From NCBI GenBank assembly GCA_023301545.1, contig JALZUI010000096.1, forward strand, positions 1 to 26,437: 26,437 nt of DNA, given 5' to 3'. Every line of letters begins with the position of its first letter. Within the stretch, counting starts at the first letter, position 1. The stretch is from Akkermansiaceae bacterium (GTDB taxonomy: Bacteria > Verrucomicrobiota > Verrucomicrobiia > Verrucomicrobiales > Akkermansiaceae). Of this stretch, positions 1 to 8,146 are shown in pieces. The notes beneath the pieces are model-generated. The model saw only the letters and a list, made by a program, of their open reading frames with translations. It had not been told where the DNA came from and ran no database searches. The position numbers were made by a program, and so were the translations under genes.

Positions 1-147
1 TTGGGGTCGTGCGACTCCACTTGGTGGTCAGCATTAGCAAGTCCGAATAAAAAGCCTTTAGGAAATTTCACAAGTGTAGTTTATGAGGAAATAGCGTAGA
101 CTAAGCAAAAATAGCAAGAGCGATCTTAGAGGAAATCATCTTGGCTA
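1..147. other. Intergenic, no gene seen
   Basis: This is the stretch downstream of the sulfatase gene stop, at the window edge. No reading frame of note is visible. A small inverted repeat (GGGGTC at 3-8 against GACTCC at 13-18, with one G-U pair) and a second tiny one (CCAC/GTGG, 17-27) lie at the very edge. There is no T-run after them, so they are not called as a terminator. I checked whether this could be the tail of a tRNA or tmRNA: there is no TTCRA T-loop and no CCA end. Confidence 0.5.
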
Positions 148-1680
148 TTACTTCGAGCTGAGGTCGGGGCGCTCAGAGTCCAACTCGCTGAGTAGTTGTT
201 TTTTGAGTCGTTCGGCGATTTCTGGGTTTTTCTCCTCAAGATTATGTCGTTCCTCGTTGTCGTCTTTGATGTTGTAGAGTTGGAATTGGTTTTGCTCACG
301 ATCTAGCTCGATTAGTTTCCATCCATCTTTAGTAATGATCGTACTACGTCCCATTCTGTTCGTATTATTATTTACGATGACATAATCATGCTTCTCATCT
401 TGCTCGGTGCCTAGGAGTGTCGGGAGGTAGGAAATACTATCTTTACCTGTCGGAGCCTTAACCCCTCCGATTTCAGCTATTGTGGCCAAAAAGTCATAAT
501 GAGAACTTAGCAGTTCGGTCTCGCCACCCGCTTTGATTTTCCCTGGCCAGCGAACAATCATAGGGCATTGGAGGCCTCCTTGATATACCGCTCGCTTAAC
601 CCCAGCGCGCCCGCCGGCACCATTGAACACGTCACCATCTTCTGAGGTTCTCCATTTATCGCCAGTGAAGTTAGCTTTGTTTCCGTTAGCCCGTTTTTTG
701 TAAATCGTGGGTTTTGGACCATAATAGAGTTCGTGGCCATTATCGGAGGTGAATGCAACGACGGTGTTCTCATCAAGACCTTGAGTCTTGAGCTCTTTCA
801 TAATTAATCCGACGTGGTCATCGAGCATTTTAATCATCGAGGCGTACTTTTTCTCTGCCAACGATAGGTTTTCATCATCAATAAAATCAGGGTGCAGAGT
901 AGGGATGGCAACTGGTCCATGAGGTAATTGGGTTGAGTGATATAAGAAAAAAGGCTCGTCTTTATGTTGGCGGATGAACTTGAGAATGCCATCGATAAAT
1001 ACGTTTTGGGAATAGGTTTCACCGCCAGATCCAACCGGCTCGTTTCCTCTTTCGCTCATTTTTCCGCAATTATGGAGGGTGTTGCCTTCGAGTTCAAAGC
1101 GTTCTCCGTTTCTCCAGAGGTAAGGAGGGTAGAATCCGTGGCAACGAGAATGGCTGTAATACCCTTCATAATAATCCCACCCGAATCGTTTAACTCGTTT
1201 ATGATTGGTCAAAAACCCTACATCTAGTTTTCCAAATTGAGCAGTTTTATACCCTGCTTGTTGCGCAACTTGGGCTAAAAAGACTTCATTTTCAGGGATG
1301 GGGGATGATTCGAGTTCGACATATTCATCAAGGGCTTTCTGGATCTTATCCTGCGGAGTATCCTTTTTCCCTAAACGCATTAATAATCCACTACCGGTAT
1401 GTTGCCAGCCTCCCAGGCGAGCATCATGCATTCCTGTTAATAGCGACCAACGGGAGGGGGCGCAAAAAACGCCTCCGTAATAATTGTTAAACTTAACCCC
1501 CTCATCAGCGAGTTGGTCAATGTTTGGGGTGGAAATCACTTTTTGCCCATAACATCCTAGCATTCCGATTCCCAAATCATCGGCGTAGATTAAAATGATA
1601 TTTGGCTTAGAGGCGTTCTCTAGGGCGTTAAGAGAACAGCTTAGAGAGAGGGTGATGAGTAATGTTATTATCGCTTTCAT
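148..1680 (-). CDS. Secreted sulfatase (type I, formylglycine-dependent)
   Basis: A 510-residue arylsulfatase-type hydrolase predicted to remove sulfate esters, probably from polysaccharides, outside the cytoplasm. Residues 1-19 form a signal peptide with a likely cleavage after SLNA. The sulfatase signature CAPSR is at 73-77, where Cys73 would be oxidised to formylglycine. Metal ligands are seen as DD at 34-35 and DN at 313-314 (SDNGH), and PHG at 253-255 supplies a catalytic His. The usual GKWH motif reads GKLD at 150-153, so Lys151 is kept but the His is Asp. Length is normal for the family. The ATG at 1680 is chosen because it gives the signal peptide; no SD precedes it. A perfect inverted repeat lies 19 bases upstream. 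The substrate cannot be told from the sequence. The anaerobic-type or FGE maturase is not in this window. Confidence 0.92.
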   Translation of the reverse strand: MKAIITLLITLSLSCSLNALENASKPNIILIYADDLGIGMLGCYGQKVISTPNIDQLADEGVKFNNYYGGVFCAPSRWSLLTGMHDARLGGWQHTGSGLLMRLGKKDTPQDKIQKALDEYVELESSPIPENEVFLAQVAQQAGYKTAQFGKLDVGFLTNHKRVKRFGWDYYEGYYSHSRCHGFYPPYLWRNGERFELEGNTLHNCGKMSERGNEPVGSGGETYSQNVFIDGILKFIRQHKDEPFFLYHSTQLPHGPVAIPTLHPDFIDDENLSLAEKKYASMIKMLDDHVGLIMKELKTQGLDENTVVAFTSDNGHELYYGPKPTIYKKRANGNKANFTGDKWRTSEDGDVFNGAGGRAGVKRAVYQGGLQCPMIVRWPGKIKAGGETELLSSHYDFLATIAEIGGVKAPTGKDSISYLPTLLGTEQDEKHDYVIVNNNTNRMGRSTIITKDGWKLIELDREQNQFQLYNIKDDNEERHNLEEKNPEIAERLKKQLLSELDSERPDLSSK

Positions 1681-1698
1681 AATAGGGGAGGGCTTTCT

Positions 1699-1714
1699 AT
1701 ACTGAAAACAGTAT
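1699..1714. promoter_or_regulatory. Perfect inverted repeat upstream of the sulfatase gene
   Basis: The arms ATACTG and CAGTAT are separated by AAAA. The repeat lies 19-34 bases upstream of the sulfatase ATG, where an operator or a 5'-UTR hairpin would act. The two-fold symmetry fits a dimeric repressor site. It is not the E. coli LexA box, which has eight bases between CTGT and ACAG. No regulator gene is adjacent. Confidence 0.4.
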
Positions 1715-1808
1715 GGGCTATGAGTACGGTTTAATGTTGTGATTCCTTACAGTTTACAAAATTTAGCACCAGTTCTACGTGTGGTACTGATTCGTGAAAA
1801 AGTTTCTG

Positions 1809-1814
1809 TATTAT
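1809..1814 (+). promoter_or_regulatory. Possible -10 box for rimO
   Basis: TATTAT matches five of six bases of the sigma-70 -10 consensus and sits 30 bases before the preferred rimO ATG. No convincing -35 element lies 16-18 bases upstream. The rest of the 1681-1844 gap, between the divergent sulfatase and rimO genes, shows only the inverted repeat listed separately. Confidence 0.25.
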
Positions 1815-1844
1815 TGAGAAGAGGTAGTGTACAGACTCCGTCTT

Positions 1845-3239
1845 ATGCCTACACAAGTTGGACTAATCTCTCTAGGATGTGCGAAAAACCTTATTGATTC
1901 TGAAATCATGATCGGTCATTTGCAGGAAGAGGGAATGACGATGACACGCGATGAAGATCGCGATCTTGCTGATGTTTTGATTATCAATACGTGTTCCTTT
2001 ATTGATGTCGCTAAGGAGGAATCGATTGAGACAATTGTTGAGGCGGTTAACTCTCGCCACGAAGATCCGGCACGCGAAAAGCAGAAAATCATTGTAGCGG
2101 GGTGCCTTTCACAGCGTTTCAATGTTTCCAAGAATGAGGACGATCGCTTGCCTGGCCTATTGCCTGAAGTTGATGCCTTTATTGGGCTTGATCAGGTTAA
2201 CCAAGTTGCTCCTATTATCCGTAATGTTATTGGTCGAGCAGCGGGTGAGGAATCGCTTGATACCGTAACCGCTAAGCCTAAGTATATTCCAGATCACGAT
2301 ACTCCTAGGTACCGCCTCACCCCTTCACATACGGCTTACATTAAAATTGCAGAAGGGTGTAACCATACGTGTTCCTTCTGTATTATTCCTAAAATCCGAG
2401 GGCAACACCGCTCGCGTACGCAAGACTCGGTTGTCCGTGAGGCTAAAGCCTTAGTCGCTAGTGGGGTGAAAGAACTGAACTTAATTTCACAAGACACCAC
2501 TTACTTCGGAATGGATAAGTGGACAGGTCTAGGGAAAACTGCCAAGCCAACTTCTGGAGTCGATTCAGAGCGTGGAGAGTCTCTGGCTTCGCTTCTTCGC
2601 GAGCTGAATAAGATTGAGGGTGATTTCTGGATTCGGTTGCTCTACACGCACCCGGCCCACTGGTCAGACGAATTAATTCAAACGATGGCGGAGTGTGAGA
2701 AGGTAGCCAAATATGTAGACATTCCTCTGCAGCACATTTCTGATAACATGTTGAGCGCGATGCGTCGTAAAACAGACGGAGACTATATCCGTAATCTCCT
2801 ACGTCGTATGAAAGCGGGGATTCCTGAGTTGGCTATTCGGACGACCTTTATTGTTGGTTTCCCAGGGGAGACCGATGCTGACTTTGAGGAGCTCTTAGAA
2901 TTTATAGAGGAATTCCGTTTTGAACGTGCAGGGATCTTTACCTATTCTAAAGAAGAAGGAACGCATGCTAATAAGCTAGGCAATCATGTTCACCACATGA
3001 CGAAGCAGAGCCGTATGAAACGTGCTACTTCACTGATCGATCAAGTCGCTAAGAAGGTTAATGAAGAGCAAGTAGGCAAGGACGTGAAAGTACTAGTGGA
3101 AGAGGAAGGGATTGCTCGTGGCGAATGGGATGCACCTGACATTGATGGTCGTGTGTTTGTTCCTGATAACGCAAAAGTTGGTGAGTTCTTTAATGCCAAG
3201 ATCATTGACTGGCGAGGGTATGACCTCGTGGCAAAGTAA
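1845..3239 (+). CDS. rimO: Ribosomal protein S12 methylthiotransferase RimO
   Basis: A 464-residue radical-SAM enzyme that adds a methylthio group to a conserved aspartate of ribosomal protein S12. The N-terminal UPF0004/MTTase domain carries the family hallmark SLGCAKNLIDSE (9-20), with cluster cysteines at 12, 50 and 87. The radical-SAM motif CNHTCSFC places cysteines at 172, 176 and 179. A C-terminal TRAM domain covers roughly the last 70 residues. SLGCxKN followed by DSE favours RimO over MiaB. The ATG at 1845 is preferred to an in-frame GTG at 1827 because homologues begin a few residues before the VGLISLGC strand. No clear SD is seen. It is convergent with lexA and shares a two-way terminator with it. 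Confidence 0.95.
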   Translation: MPTQVGLISLGCAKNLIDSEIMIGHLQEEGMTMTRDEDRDLADVLIINTCSFIDVAKEESIETIVEAVNSRHEDPAREKQKIIVAGCLSQRFNVSKNEDDRLPGLLPEVDAFIGLDQVNQVAPIIRNVIGRAAGEESLDTVTAKPKYIPDHDTPRYRLTPSHTAYIKIAEGCNHTCSFCIIPKIRGQHRSRTQDSVVREAKALVASGVKELNLISQDTTYFGMDKWTGLGKTAKPTSGVDSERGESLASLLRELNKIEGDFWIRLLYTHPAHWSDELIQTMAECEKVAKYVDIPLQHISDNMLSAMRRKTDGDYIRNLLRRMKAGIPELAIRTTFIVGFPGETDADFEELLEFIEEFRFERAGIFTYSKEEGTHANKLGNHVHHMTKQSRMKRATSLIDQVAKKVNEEQVGKDVKVLVEEEGIARGEWDAPDIDGRVFVPDNAKVGEFFNAKIIDWRGYDLVAK

Positions 3240-3261
3240 ATCTCTGCTTCACATCAAAAGT

Positions 3262-3294
3262 AAAAAGAGCGACCTTAACGGGTCGCTCTTTTTT
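3262..3294. terminator. Bidirectional intrinsic terminator between rimO and lexA
   Basis: A perfect stem (GAGCGACC/GGTCGCTC, loop TTAACG) is flanked by an A-run on the left and a T-run on the right. It therefore gives a U-tract on either strand and can end both the rimO (+) and lexA (-) transcripts. Confidence 0.92.
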
Positions 3295-3320
3295 ATTATC
3301 GGAATGTTACGAATTACTTT

Positions 3321-3938
3321 TTAGAACTGACGTAGAAGCCCGATCATGACGCCTTGGGCGCTGAGCTCATTGAGAGGAATGAGATCAGGGTAGTTTTCAT
3401 TTTCCGCTTTTAGGTAGGGTTGCCCATTTTCTACGAGGTAACGTTTAAGAGTAGATTCTCCGTCAATCAGAGCGGCGACGACATCGCCATTACGCGGCTC
3501 GCGTTGCTCTAGGATGACGGTATCTCCGTCACAAATGTGAGCGTCGATCATGGACTCGCCTCGTACTCGGAGGGCAAAGCGTTTATCTGAGCGAGAGTGG
3601 CTAAGTCCAAGAGAACGAACATCTACCGAGACAACAGCTTCTTTCTCTTCGGTGGCATCTGAGGCGTACCCAGCAGCAATACTTCCGTAGAGGGGGATGT
3701 CAACGATCTCTTCGCGCTCAAGGGTTTCTGGAAAAATTACCGCTCGGGCCTTGCCGGCGAGACGCTGAATGACACCTTTTTTCTCTAGAGCTCGGAGGTG
3801 CCCCATGGCTGCGGTTTGGCTTTTGAAGCCGAAATGGGCTTGGATTTCACGGGTCGACGGCATGATGCCCGTGTTTGAGAATTCGGCTTTTAAAAAGTCG
3901 AGCAACTCCTTCTGTCTATCTGTCAATTCCTTACTCAT
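3321..3938 (-). CDS. lexA: SOS repressor LexA
   Basis: A 205-residue repressor of DNA-damage genes that inactivates itself by RecA-stimulated self-cleavage. Residues 1-65 are the LexA-type winged helix-turn-helix (TDRQKELLDFL, then PSTREIQAHFG). The S24 peptidase domain follows, with cleavage site Ala89-Gly90, nucleophile Ser129 (RGESM) and general base Lys165 (STLKRY). An in-frame ATG seven codons upstream (3959) exists. The ATG at 3938 (MSKELTDRQ) matches the usual LexA beginning and is preferred. It lies downstream of rnr on the same strand, with a 99-base gap that holds LexA-type half-sites, which suggests its own autoregulated promoter. Confidence 0.96.
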   Translation of the reverse strand: MSKELTDRQKELLDFLKAEFSNTGIMPSTREIQAHFGFKSQTAAMGHLRALEKKGVIQRLAGKARAVIFPETLEREEIVDIPLYGSIAAGYASDATEEKEAVVSVDVRSLGLSHSRSDKRFALRVRGESMIDAHICDGDTVILEQREPRNGDVVAALIDGESTLKRYLVENGQPYLKAENENYPDLIPLNELSAQGVMIGLLRQF

Positions 3939-3940
3939 AG

Positions 3941-3954
3941 AGGACAGTTGAACA
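3941..3954. promoter_or_regulatory. Possible weak LexA site overlapping the lexA start region
   Basis: AGGAC-AGTT-GAACA (plus strand) has one intact GAACA half-site and one poor half in the TGTTC-N4-GAACA spacing. It lies directly before the lexA ATG at 3938. It is weaker than the site at 3990-4003. Confidence 0.25.
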
Positions 3955-3989
3955 TACATTCATGCGGTGAGCAAGAATATTTTGAACAT

Positions 3990-4003
3990 TGTTCTATTGA
4001 GCG
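3990..4003. promoter_or_regulatory. Probable LexA operator upstream of lexA
   Basis: TGTTC-TATT-GAGCG matches eight of ten informative bases of TGTTC-N4-GAACA, a motif I recall as described for Verrucomicrobia LexA. A further GAACA half-site lies just to its left (3984-3988), giving GAACA-T-TGTTC. The position, 52-65 bases before the lexA ATG, suits autorepression. Confidence 0.55.
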
Positions 4004-4037
4004 TTAGATTGCCAGGTCGCAAGGAGGCAGGATCGTT

Positions 4038-6296
4038 TTAGTTGGCATCCTCTTCCGCTAAGTAGAAGTCAACGCGGAGTCGTTCGAAGTCAACGTCCTT
4101 GACCTTGATATTAATGTGGTCAGCGAGGCCGATGGATTGCTCTTTTTTACCTTTTCCGGTATTGCGGTAGCGTTTTTTCTTTTCGTCGAACTGCCATGAC
4201 CCAGGAGGGAAGTCCTTATTTTTCACGACGCCACGGAGCATGGTGTCCTTGAGTTCGATCATGAGTCCTAAGGGACGGACGTCGGTGACGATCGCTTCAA
4301 AGGAGGGCGCTGTCTTTAAGTTATAAGCTCCGCCTCCAACGGCTTGGGTGTCAAGCCATTCAAGGAGTTTGAGGCGCTTGGAGTCCATTTCAGCTTCTGC
4401 GGATGTTCGCTCAGTTGTGGAAATATGATCCGCCATTTCAGAGAGTGCTGAGCCCTTAGGTACTTTGTCGATTGGGGAGGGCGGGTTCTGTAAGAGCGAT
4501 TGTAGCGAACGGTGGACGAGCAGATCAGCGTAGCGACGAATAGGGGAGGTGAAGTGAGTATAGTTTACCTTAGCTAGTCCGTAGTGGCCTAGGGGTTGAG
4601 GTGAATAGGTGGCTCGTTTGAGAGACTTGAGGAGGTTGAGCTTTAGTGATTGTTCTGAGCTCGACCCATTGAGCGAATGAATGAGCTTTTGCAGTTCATT
4701 TTTGCTCGTGAGGTCACCTGATTTAAATCCGAGGATGCTGGCCATTTCGCCGAACTCGTTCAATTTGTCGTAGTCAGGGTCCTCGTGGACACGGTAAACA
4801 GAAGGCTTCTTATTGTTTTTGAGAGCTAACGCGACGGCTTCATTGGCGATCAGCATGAATTCCTCGACCAGTTTATGGGAGGCGGTGTGCTCGTTCATGT
4901 GGTAGCCGTCTGCTTTGCCGTTTTCGTTCATATCGATACGGTATTCAGGGAACTCGAGATCGAGGGCGCCATTAGCAAAGCGTTTTTTACGGAGGATTTC
5001 CGCGAGCTTCCAGGATTCGCGCACATCATCGGCGAGAGGATGCTGGAGAGTTGGATCGTCAAGCATCTCTTGGGCGTTCTCATACGAGAGACGAGCCTTG
5101 GAGTTAATGATAGCGGAGTGGAATTCGCTCTTCGTAATCGTACCCTGGGTGTCAAAAGTGATTACCGCACATTTAGTTAGGCGGTCTTCGTCAGGGACTA
5201 GGGAACACAGGCCGTTACTGAGAACGGTTGGAAGCATGGGAATGACGCGATCGACGAGGTAGGTGGAGTTTCCGCGTTTTAGAGCCTCTTGGTCGAGCTC
5301 GGAATCTGGTTTCACGTAATGAGAAACGTCCGCAATGTGGACTTGTAGTCTCCAGCCTAGGTGCTTGTCACCCTCCTCCAATCGTTCAACCCAGATGGCA
5401 TCATCGTGGTCTCGGGCATCATGTGGATCAATCGTGCAGATAGGGAAGGAACGGCAATCAAAACGAGTGGCCGCTTCTTCTGAGGAAATGCTAGTAGGGG
5501 TTTTATCGGCCTCTTGTTGGACTTCGGTTGGGAACTCTAGCGCAAGATTGTGGCGATGGATGATCCCGAGGATGTCGACCCCTGCATCGTCTTTCCAACC
5601 TAGGATTTCCTTAACATTACCGATAGGAGGCAGGTGTTCTACTTCCCACTTATCGAGTTTTAGTACGACCGATTGCCCTGCTTTGGCTTCGTTTAAATCA
5701 TTGATAGCGATGACATTGGGAAGGCTAGGGGAATCCGTTTCGGCGTAGAATTTCCCGTTTTTCTTGAAAATGGTACCGACGAGCGAGTGGTCCGCTCGTT
5801 TGATGATCTCGGTGACGCGGCCTACAAGTTCATTGGCTCGGGCTTGAGCATTTTTTTCAAACTGCTGGCGGTGCTTTTTAGAGTTTTTCATCCACTGTGG
5901 AACATCTCGTTTTTCGAGAGTAGCTCGGACGTGGTCGCCTGTGAGCGCAGTGCCGCATTTACCCGCCGGAATGTGGATATAAGTTTGGCCTGTGGGGTGT
6001 TCGGTGTCTAGTCGTACGCTACCGTGTCCTGATCCTAAGATGCGAATAATTCCAGTGAGCGGAGTGACTCCAGGTTTGTTTCCATTTCCTCCTTGCCCAG
6101 TAAGTGCGAAGCGAGCGCGAGGGCCAACTTCGATCACACCATCTTTTTCGAGAGATGAAATTGCTTGGCGTAAATTAGCGCGATCCTTAGGAGCGACGTG
6201 TAGAGCACGAGCGAATTCGCTCTTGTTGTAAGCTTGCTCAGGGTTCTCTTTAAGGAGCGTTAAAATTTGCTCGTTGAGGGATGAATTATTAGACAC
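4038..6296 (-). CDS. rnr: Ribonuclease R (RNB-family 3'-5' exoribonuclease)
   Basis: A 752-residue processive exoribonuclease that degrades structured RNA. Residues 1-66 form a winged-helix domain typical of RNase R, and cold-shock-like OB folds span about 75-240. The RNB catalytic domain begins near 280 with the metal-binding cluster DPHDARDHDDA: Asp290, Asp293, Asp296, Asp298, Asp299. An S1 domain lies near 660-750. The N-terminal HTH and the length favour RNase R over RNase II. The start is GTG at 6296. An ATG at 6322 is out of frame and quickly stopped, and no later Met precedes the HTH. No SD is seen. It is transcribed divergently from the pseudopilin gene and is followed by lexA. Confidence 0.93.
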   Translation of the reverse strand: MSNNSSLNEQILTLLKENPEQAYNKSEFARALHVAPKDRANLRQAISSLEKDGVIEVGPRARFALTGQGGNGNKPGVTPLTGIIRILGSGHGSVRLDTEHPTGQTYIHIPAGKCGTALTGDHVRATLEKRDVPQWMKNSKKHRQQFEKNAQARANELVGRVTEIIKRADHSLVGTIFKKNGKFYAETDSPSLPNVIAINDLNEAKAGQSVVLKLDKWEVEHLPPIGNVKEILGWKDDAGVDILGIIHRHNLALEFPTEVQQEADKTPTSISSEEAATRFDCRSFPICTIDPHDARDHDDAIWVERLEEGDKHLGWRLQVHIADVSHYVKPDSELDQEALKRGNSTYLVDRVIPMLPTVLSNGLCSLVPDEDRLTKCAVITFDTQGTITKSEFHSAIINSKARLSYENAQEMLDDPTLQHPLADDVRESWKLAEILRKKRFANGALDLEFPEYRIDMNENGKADGYHMNEHTASHKLVEEFMLIANEAVALALKNNKKPSVYRVHEDPDYDKLNEFGEMASILGFKSGDLTSKNELQKLIHSLNGSSSEQSLKLNLLKSLKRATYSPQPLGHYGLAKVNYTHFTSPIRRYADLLVHRSLQSLLQNPPSPIDKVPKGSALSEMADHISTTERTSAEAEMDSKRLKLLEWLDTQAVGGGAYNLKTAPSFEAIVTDVRPLGLMIELKDTMLRGVVKNKDFPPGSWQFDEKKKRYRNTGKGKKEQSIGLADHINIKVKDVDFERLRVDFYLAEEDAN

Positions 6297-6331
6297 GAGA
6301 GTAGTTTTGCGTTTTTTTTCATAAAAAGCAA

Positions 6332-6360
6332 TTGTAGAAATGAGAATGATCGGCTAATAT
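6332..6360 (+). promoter_or_regulatory. Candidate promoter for the pseudopilin-recR unit
   Basis: TTGTAG, a 17-base spacer and TAATAT resemble a sigma-70 promoter, with three and four consensus bases respectively. Transcription would begin near 6367, about 15 bases before the pseudopilin ATG. It lies in the divergent gap shared with rnr. Confidence 0.35.
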
Positions 6361-6381
6361 TTGATAGTTACTACTAATACT

Positions 6382-6996
6382 ATGAAAAAACCCTATTATT
6401 CTAACCCAAATAAAGGGTTTACTCTAGTTGAGCTCCTTGTTGTTATCGGTATTATTGCTACTTTAGCTGCGTTAGGGACTGGCGCTGCTTTAAAAGGAGT
6501 TAGTCGAGCTCACGAAATGGCATCTCAATCAGATATAGCTTCGATAGCGGGAGCTATGGAAGGTTACCGCGCTGATTATAATGGCGTTTATCCTGACGTG
6601 GCTGGTTCTGGAGCTACCTTTTCTGTTGCTGGTGATAGCGCAATCTCACTGGATGGTATGGCTTCGGCCTCAGCTTTAGTGGCGGCGCTTGTAGGAGACC
6701 CTAGTAGCGCAACGTTGAATCCTAAACAGGCAAAATACCTAGATGCTAGGGATGCTAGTGCCGATTTGTCAAACGGAGTCGATTTTGGTGGAACTTTTAG
6801 TTATAATGACCGCTGGGGGAATCCTTACGAAATTTACTGGGATACCAATTATGATGGTAAAATAGCTGACCCTTTGGATAGCACAAATGTGATCCAGCGC
6901 GGAGTTCTTGTTATTGGTCAAGGGACCGTAGATGATAGCGATTTTGGAGCCTCGATGAGCTCAAAAGAGCGGCTTAAGGTTATTAAGTCTTGGTAG
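6382..6996 (+). CDS. Type II secretion / type IV pilin-like pseudopilin (GspG-like)
   Basis: A 204-residue prepilin-type protein exported to the inner membrane and assembled into a pseudopilus or pilus. The class III signal NPNKG is cleaved before Phe13. The mature N-terminus FTLVELLVVIGIIATLAAL carries Glu5 and a hydrophobic helix of about 20 residues. The C-terminal part contains DRWGNPYEIYWD (143-154), the GspG-like W-G-N-P-Y signature. An EF-hand-like loop, DTNYDGK (154-160), may bind calcium as in GspG. The ATG at 6382 is chosen over an upstream TTG at 6361 because it gives a normal short leader. No secretion or prepilin peptidase genes are nearby. recR follows after 32 bases and may be co-transcribed. 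The assignment to GspG rather than another minor pseudopilin is uncertain. Confidence 0.85.
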   Translation: MKKPYYSNPNKGFTLVELLVVIGIIATLAALGTGAALKGVSRAHEMASQSDIASIAGAMEGYRADYNGVYPDVAGSGATFSVAGDSAISLDGMASASALVAALVGDPSSATLNPKQAKYLDARDASADLSNGVDFGGTFSYNDRWGNPYEIYWDTNYDGKIADPLDSTNVIQRGVLVIGQGTVDDSDFGASMSSKERLKVIKSW

Positions 6997-7028
6997 GCGT
7001 CCTAAGGTATCAATAAAGACGAATTCCT

Positions 7029-7628
7029 ATGGTTTACCCTAAACCTGTTGAAGAGCTTATTGATCAGCTCAGAATACTACCAGCGATCGGCCCTAGGAGT
7101 GCGGAGCGGATTGCGCTATGGTTGTTACTGGATCGTAAGCGTAACCCCGTTTCGCTTGCCGAAGCTCTGGTGGAATGTGAAAAGCAGGTGGGCTTTTGTT
7201 CTCAGTGCGGTTTTTTTGCCGAGAAGGGGGAGGATTGTTCAGTTTGTAATTCCTCGCGGCGCACTTCTAATGCGATTTGTGTAGTCGAAAAGGCTCCTGA
7301 TGTAATTGCCTTAGAGCGCTCTGGTGCTTTTAACGGAAAATACCATTGTCTTGGAGGGGTTCTTTCTCCGTTGGATGGGATTCACCCAGAAGATCTAAGA
7401 ATCGAATCCTTAATTCACCGTGTTGATGAGATGGATGAGGGAGCAGAGGTGATTCTCGCGATTGGAGTGCACATTGAGGGAGAGGCGACTTCTAGTTACC
7501 TAGAGGGGGTGTTAAAAGATAAAGAGGTAAAAGTGACCCGTCTAGCTAGAGGGTTGCCAGTGGGCGCGAACTTAGAGTTTGCTGATCAGTTGACATTGAC
7601 CCGAGCTTTTGAGGGGCGTTTATCTTAA
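7029..7628 (+). CDS. recR: Recombination mediator RecR
   Basis: A 199-residue RecFOR-pathway protein that helps load RecA at gaps. It has an N-terminal helix-hairpin-helix (LRILPAIGPRSAERIAL, 14-30). A four-cysteine zinc finger follows (Cys57, Cys60, Cys70, Cys73). A TOPRIM domain starts at ICVVEKAPD (83-91), with the conserved YHCLGGVLSPLDGI stretch (105-118). Length and all motifs are normal. The ATG at 7029 is the natural start, and no strong SD is visible. It follows the pseudopilin gene by 32 bases. Its stop is 12 bases from the end of the convergent broken membrane-protein gene. Confidence 0.97.
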   Translation: MVYPKPVEELIDQLRILPAIGPRSAERIALWLLLDRKRNPVSLAEALVECEKQVGFCSQCGFFAEKGEDCSVCNSSRRTSNAICVVEKAPDVIALERSGAFNGKYHCLGGVLSPLDGIHPEDLRIESLIHRVDEMDEGAEVILAIGVHIEGEATSSYLEGVLKDKEVKVTRLARGLPVGANLEFADQLTLTRAFEGRLS

Positions 7629-7640
7629 GGTCAGGCTTGC

Positions 7641-7978
7641 TCATAACAAAATCGCTACTAATGGGATAATTAATAAGGTGAGCCAACCAGGCGAAGCGTG
7701 GTCAACGTAGCGGCCATTCATCAAGCCCGTAAAGTGTCCGAGTCGATTTCCGAACCAAATGCAGCTCATGGGGAGTAGAATGAAAATTAATACTTTAAGG
7801 CCGTCTCAGCGGCCCCTGCGTAATAGCCTGCAAATAAGTATCCAGAAGCCAGAAGTGTCGAGAGGGTGCGATTGATGATGGTTGAGGTAGGCATGAATGA
7901 ATCATTACTGGTAAGCCGAGGCATTACTTGAGCGCTGTAAATAGAAAGAAAAAGCAAAAAAGTGAGAACTTTGCGCAT
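7641..7978 (-). pseudogene. Small membrane protein, interrupted by a one-base frameshift
   Basis: I do not recognise this family. The first part (7978 down to about 7794) encodes about 62 residues starting MRKVLTFLLFLSIYSAQ, a signal-peptide or membrane segment, with a second hydrophobic stretch LLASGYLFAGYYAG. The frame then hits TAA at 7787-7789. Reading on in the -1 frame from the same point gives a smooth continuation of about 50 residues (VLIFILLPMSCIWFGNRL..., then GWLTLLIIPLVAILL) up to a TGA at 7641-7643. That frame is stopped by TGA just upstream of the junction and has no early start of its own. One extra A in the AAA run (TTT at 7794-7796 on +) would restore a single protein of about 112 residues with three hydrophobic segments. 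It could be a true mutation, an assembly error or recoding. Confidence 0.6.
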
Positions 7979-7986
7979 TTTCCAGA

Positions 7987-8014
7987 TTGACAGGGCGTAA
8001 CAAGGTGATAATGT
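7987..8014 (+). promoter_or_regulatory. Promoter of the tRNA-Thr-tuf unit
   Basis: A perfect TTGACA -35 is followed 16 bases later by TAATGT, preceded by TG as in an extended -10. Transcription would begin near 8021, about 50 bases before the tRNA. This is the best sigma-70 promoter in the window, as expected for tRNA and EF-Tu expression. Confidence 0.6.
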
Positions 8015-8071
8015 CCGCTTCCCTTTTTAGTGCAAAGAGTCGCAAGATTTAGCGCGTTGAAATAGGAAAAT

Positions 8072-8146
<75 letters not shown>

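Noticed and set aside
3..27. Inverted repeats at the window edge as a tRNA or tmRNA tail or a terminator
   Set aside because: There is no T-loop, no CCA end and no T-run, and the stems are short.
4875..5748. Plus-strand reading frames opposite rnr
   Set aside because: They are shadows of the RNase R gene with no domain signal.
7787..7978. A complete 63-residue secreted peptide
   Set aside because: The adjacent frame continues the protein smoothly after a one-base shift, so a split longer gene is more likely than a short intact one.
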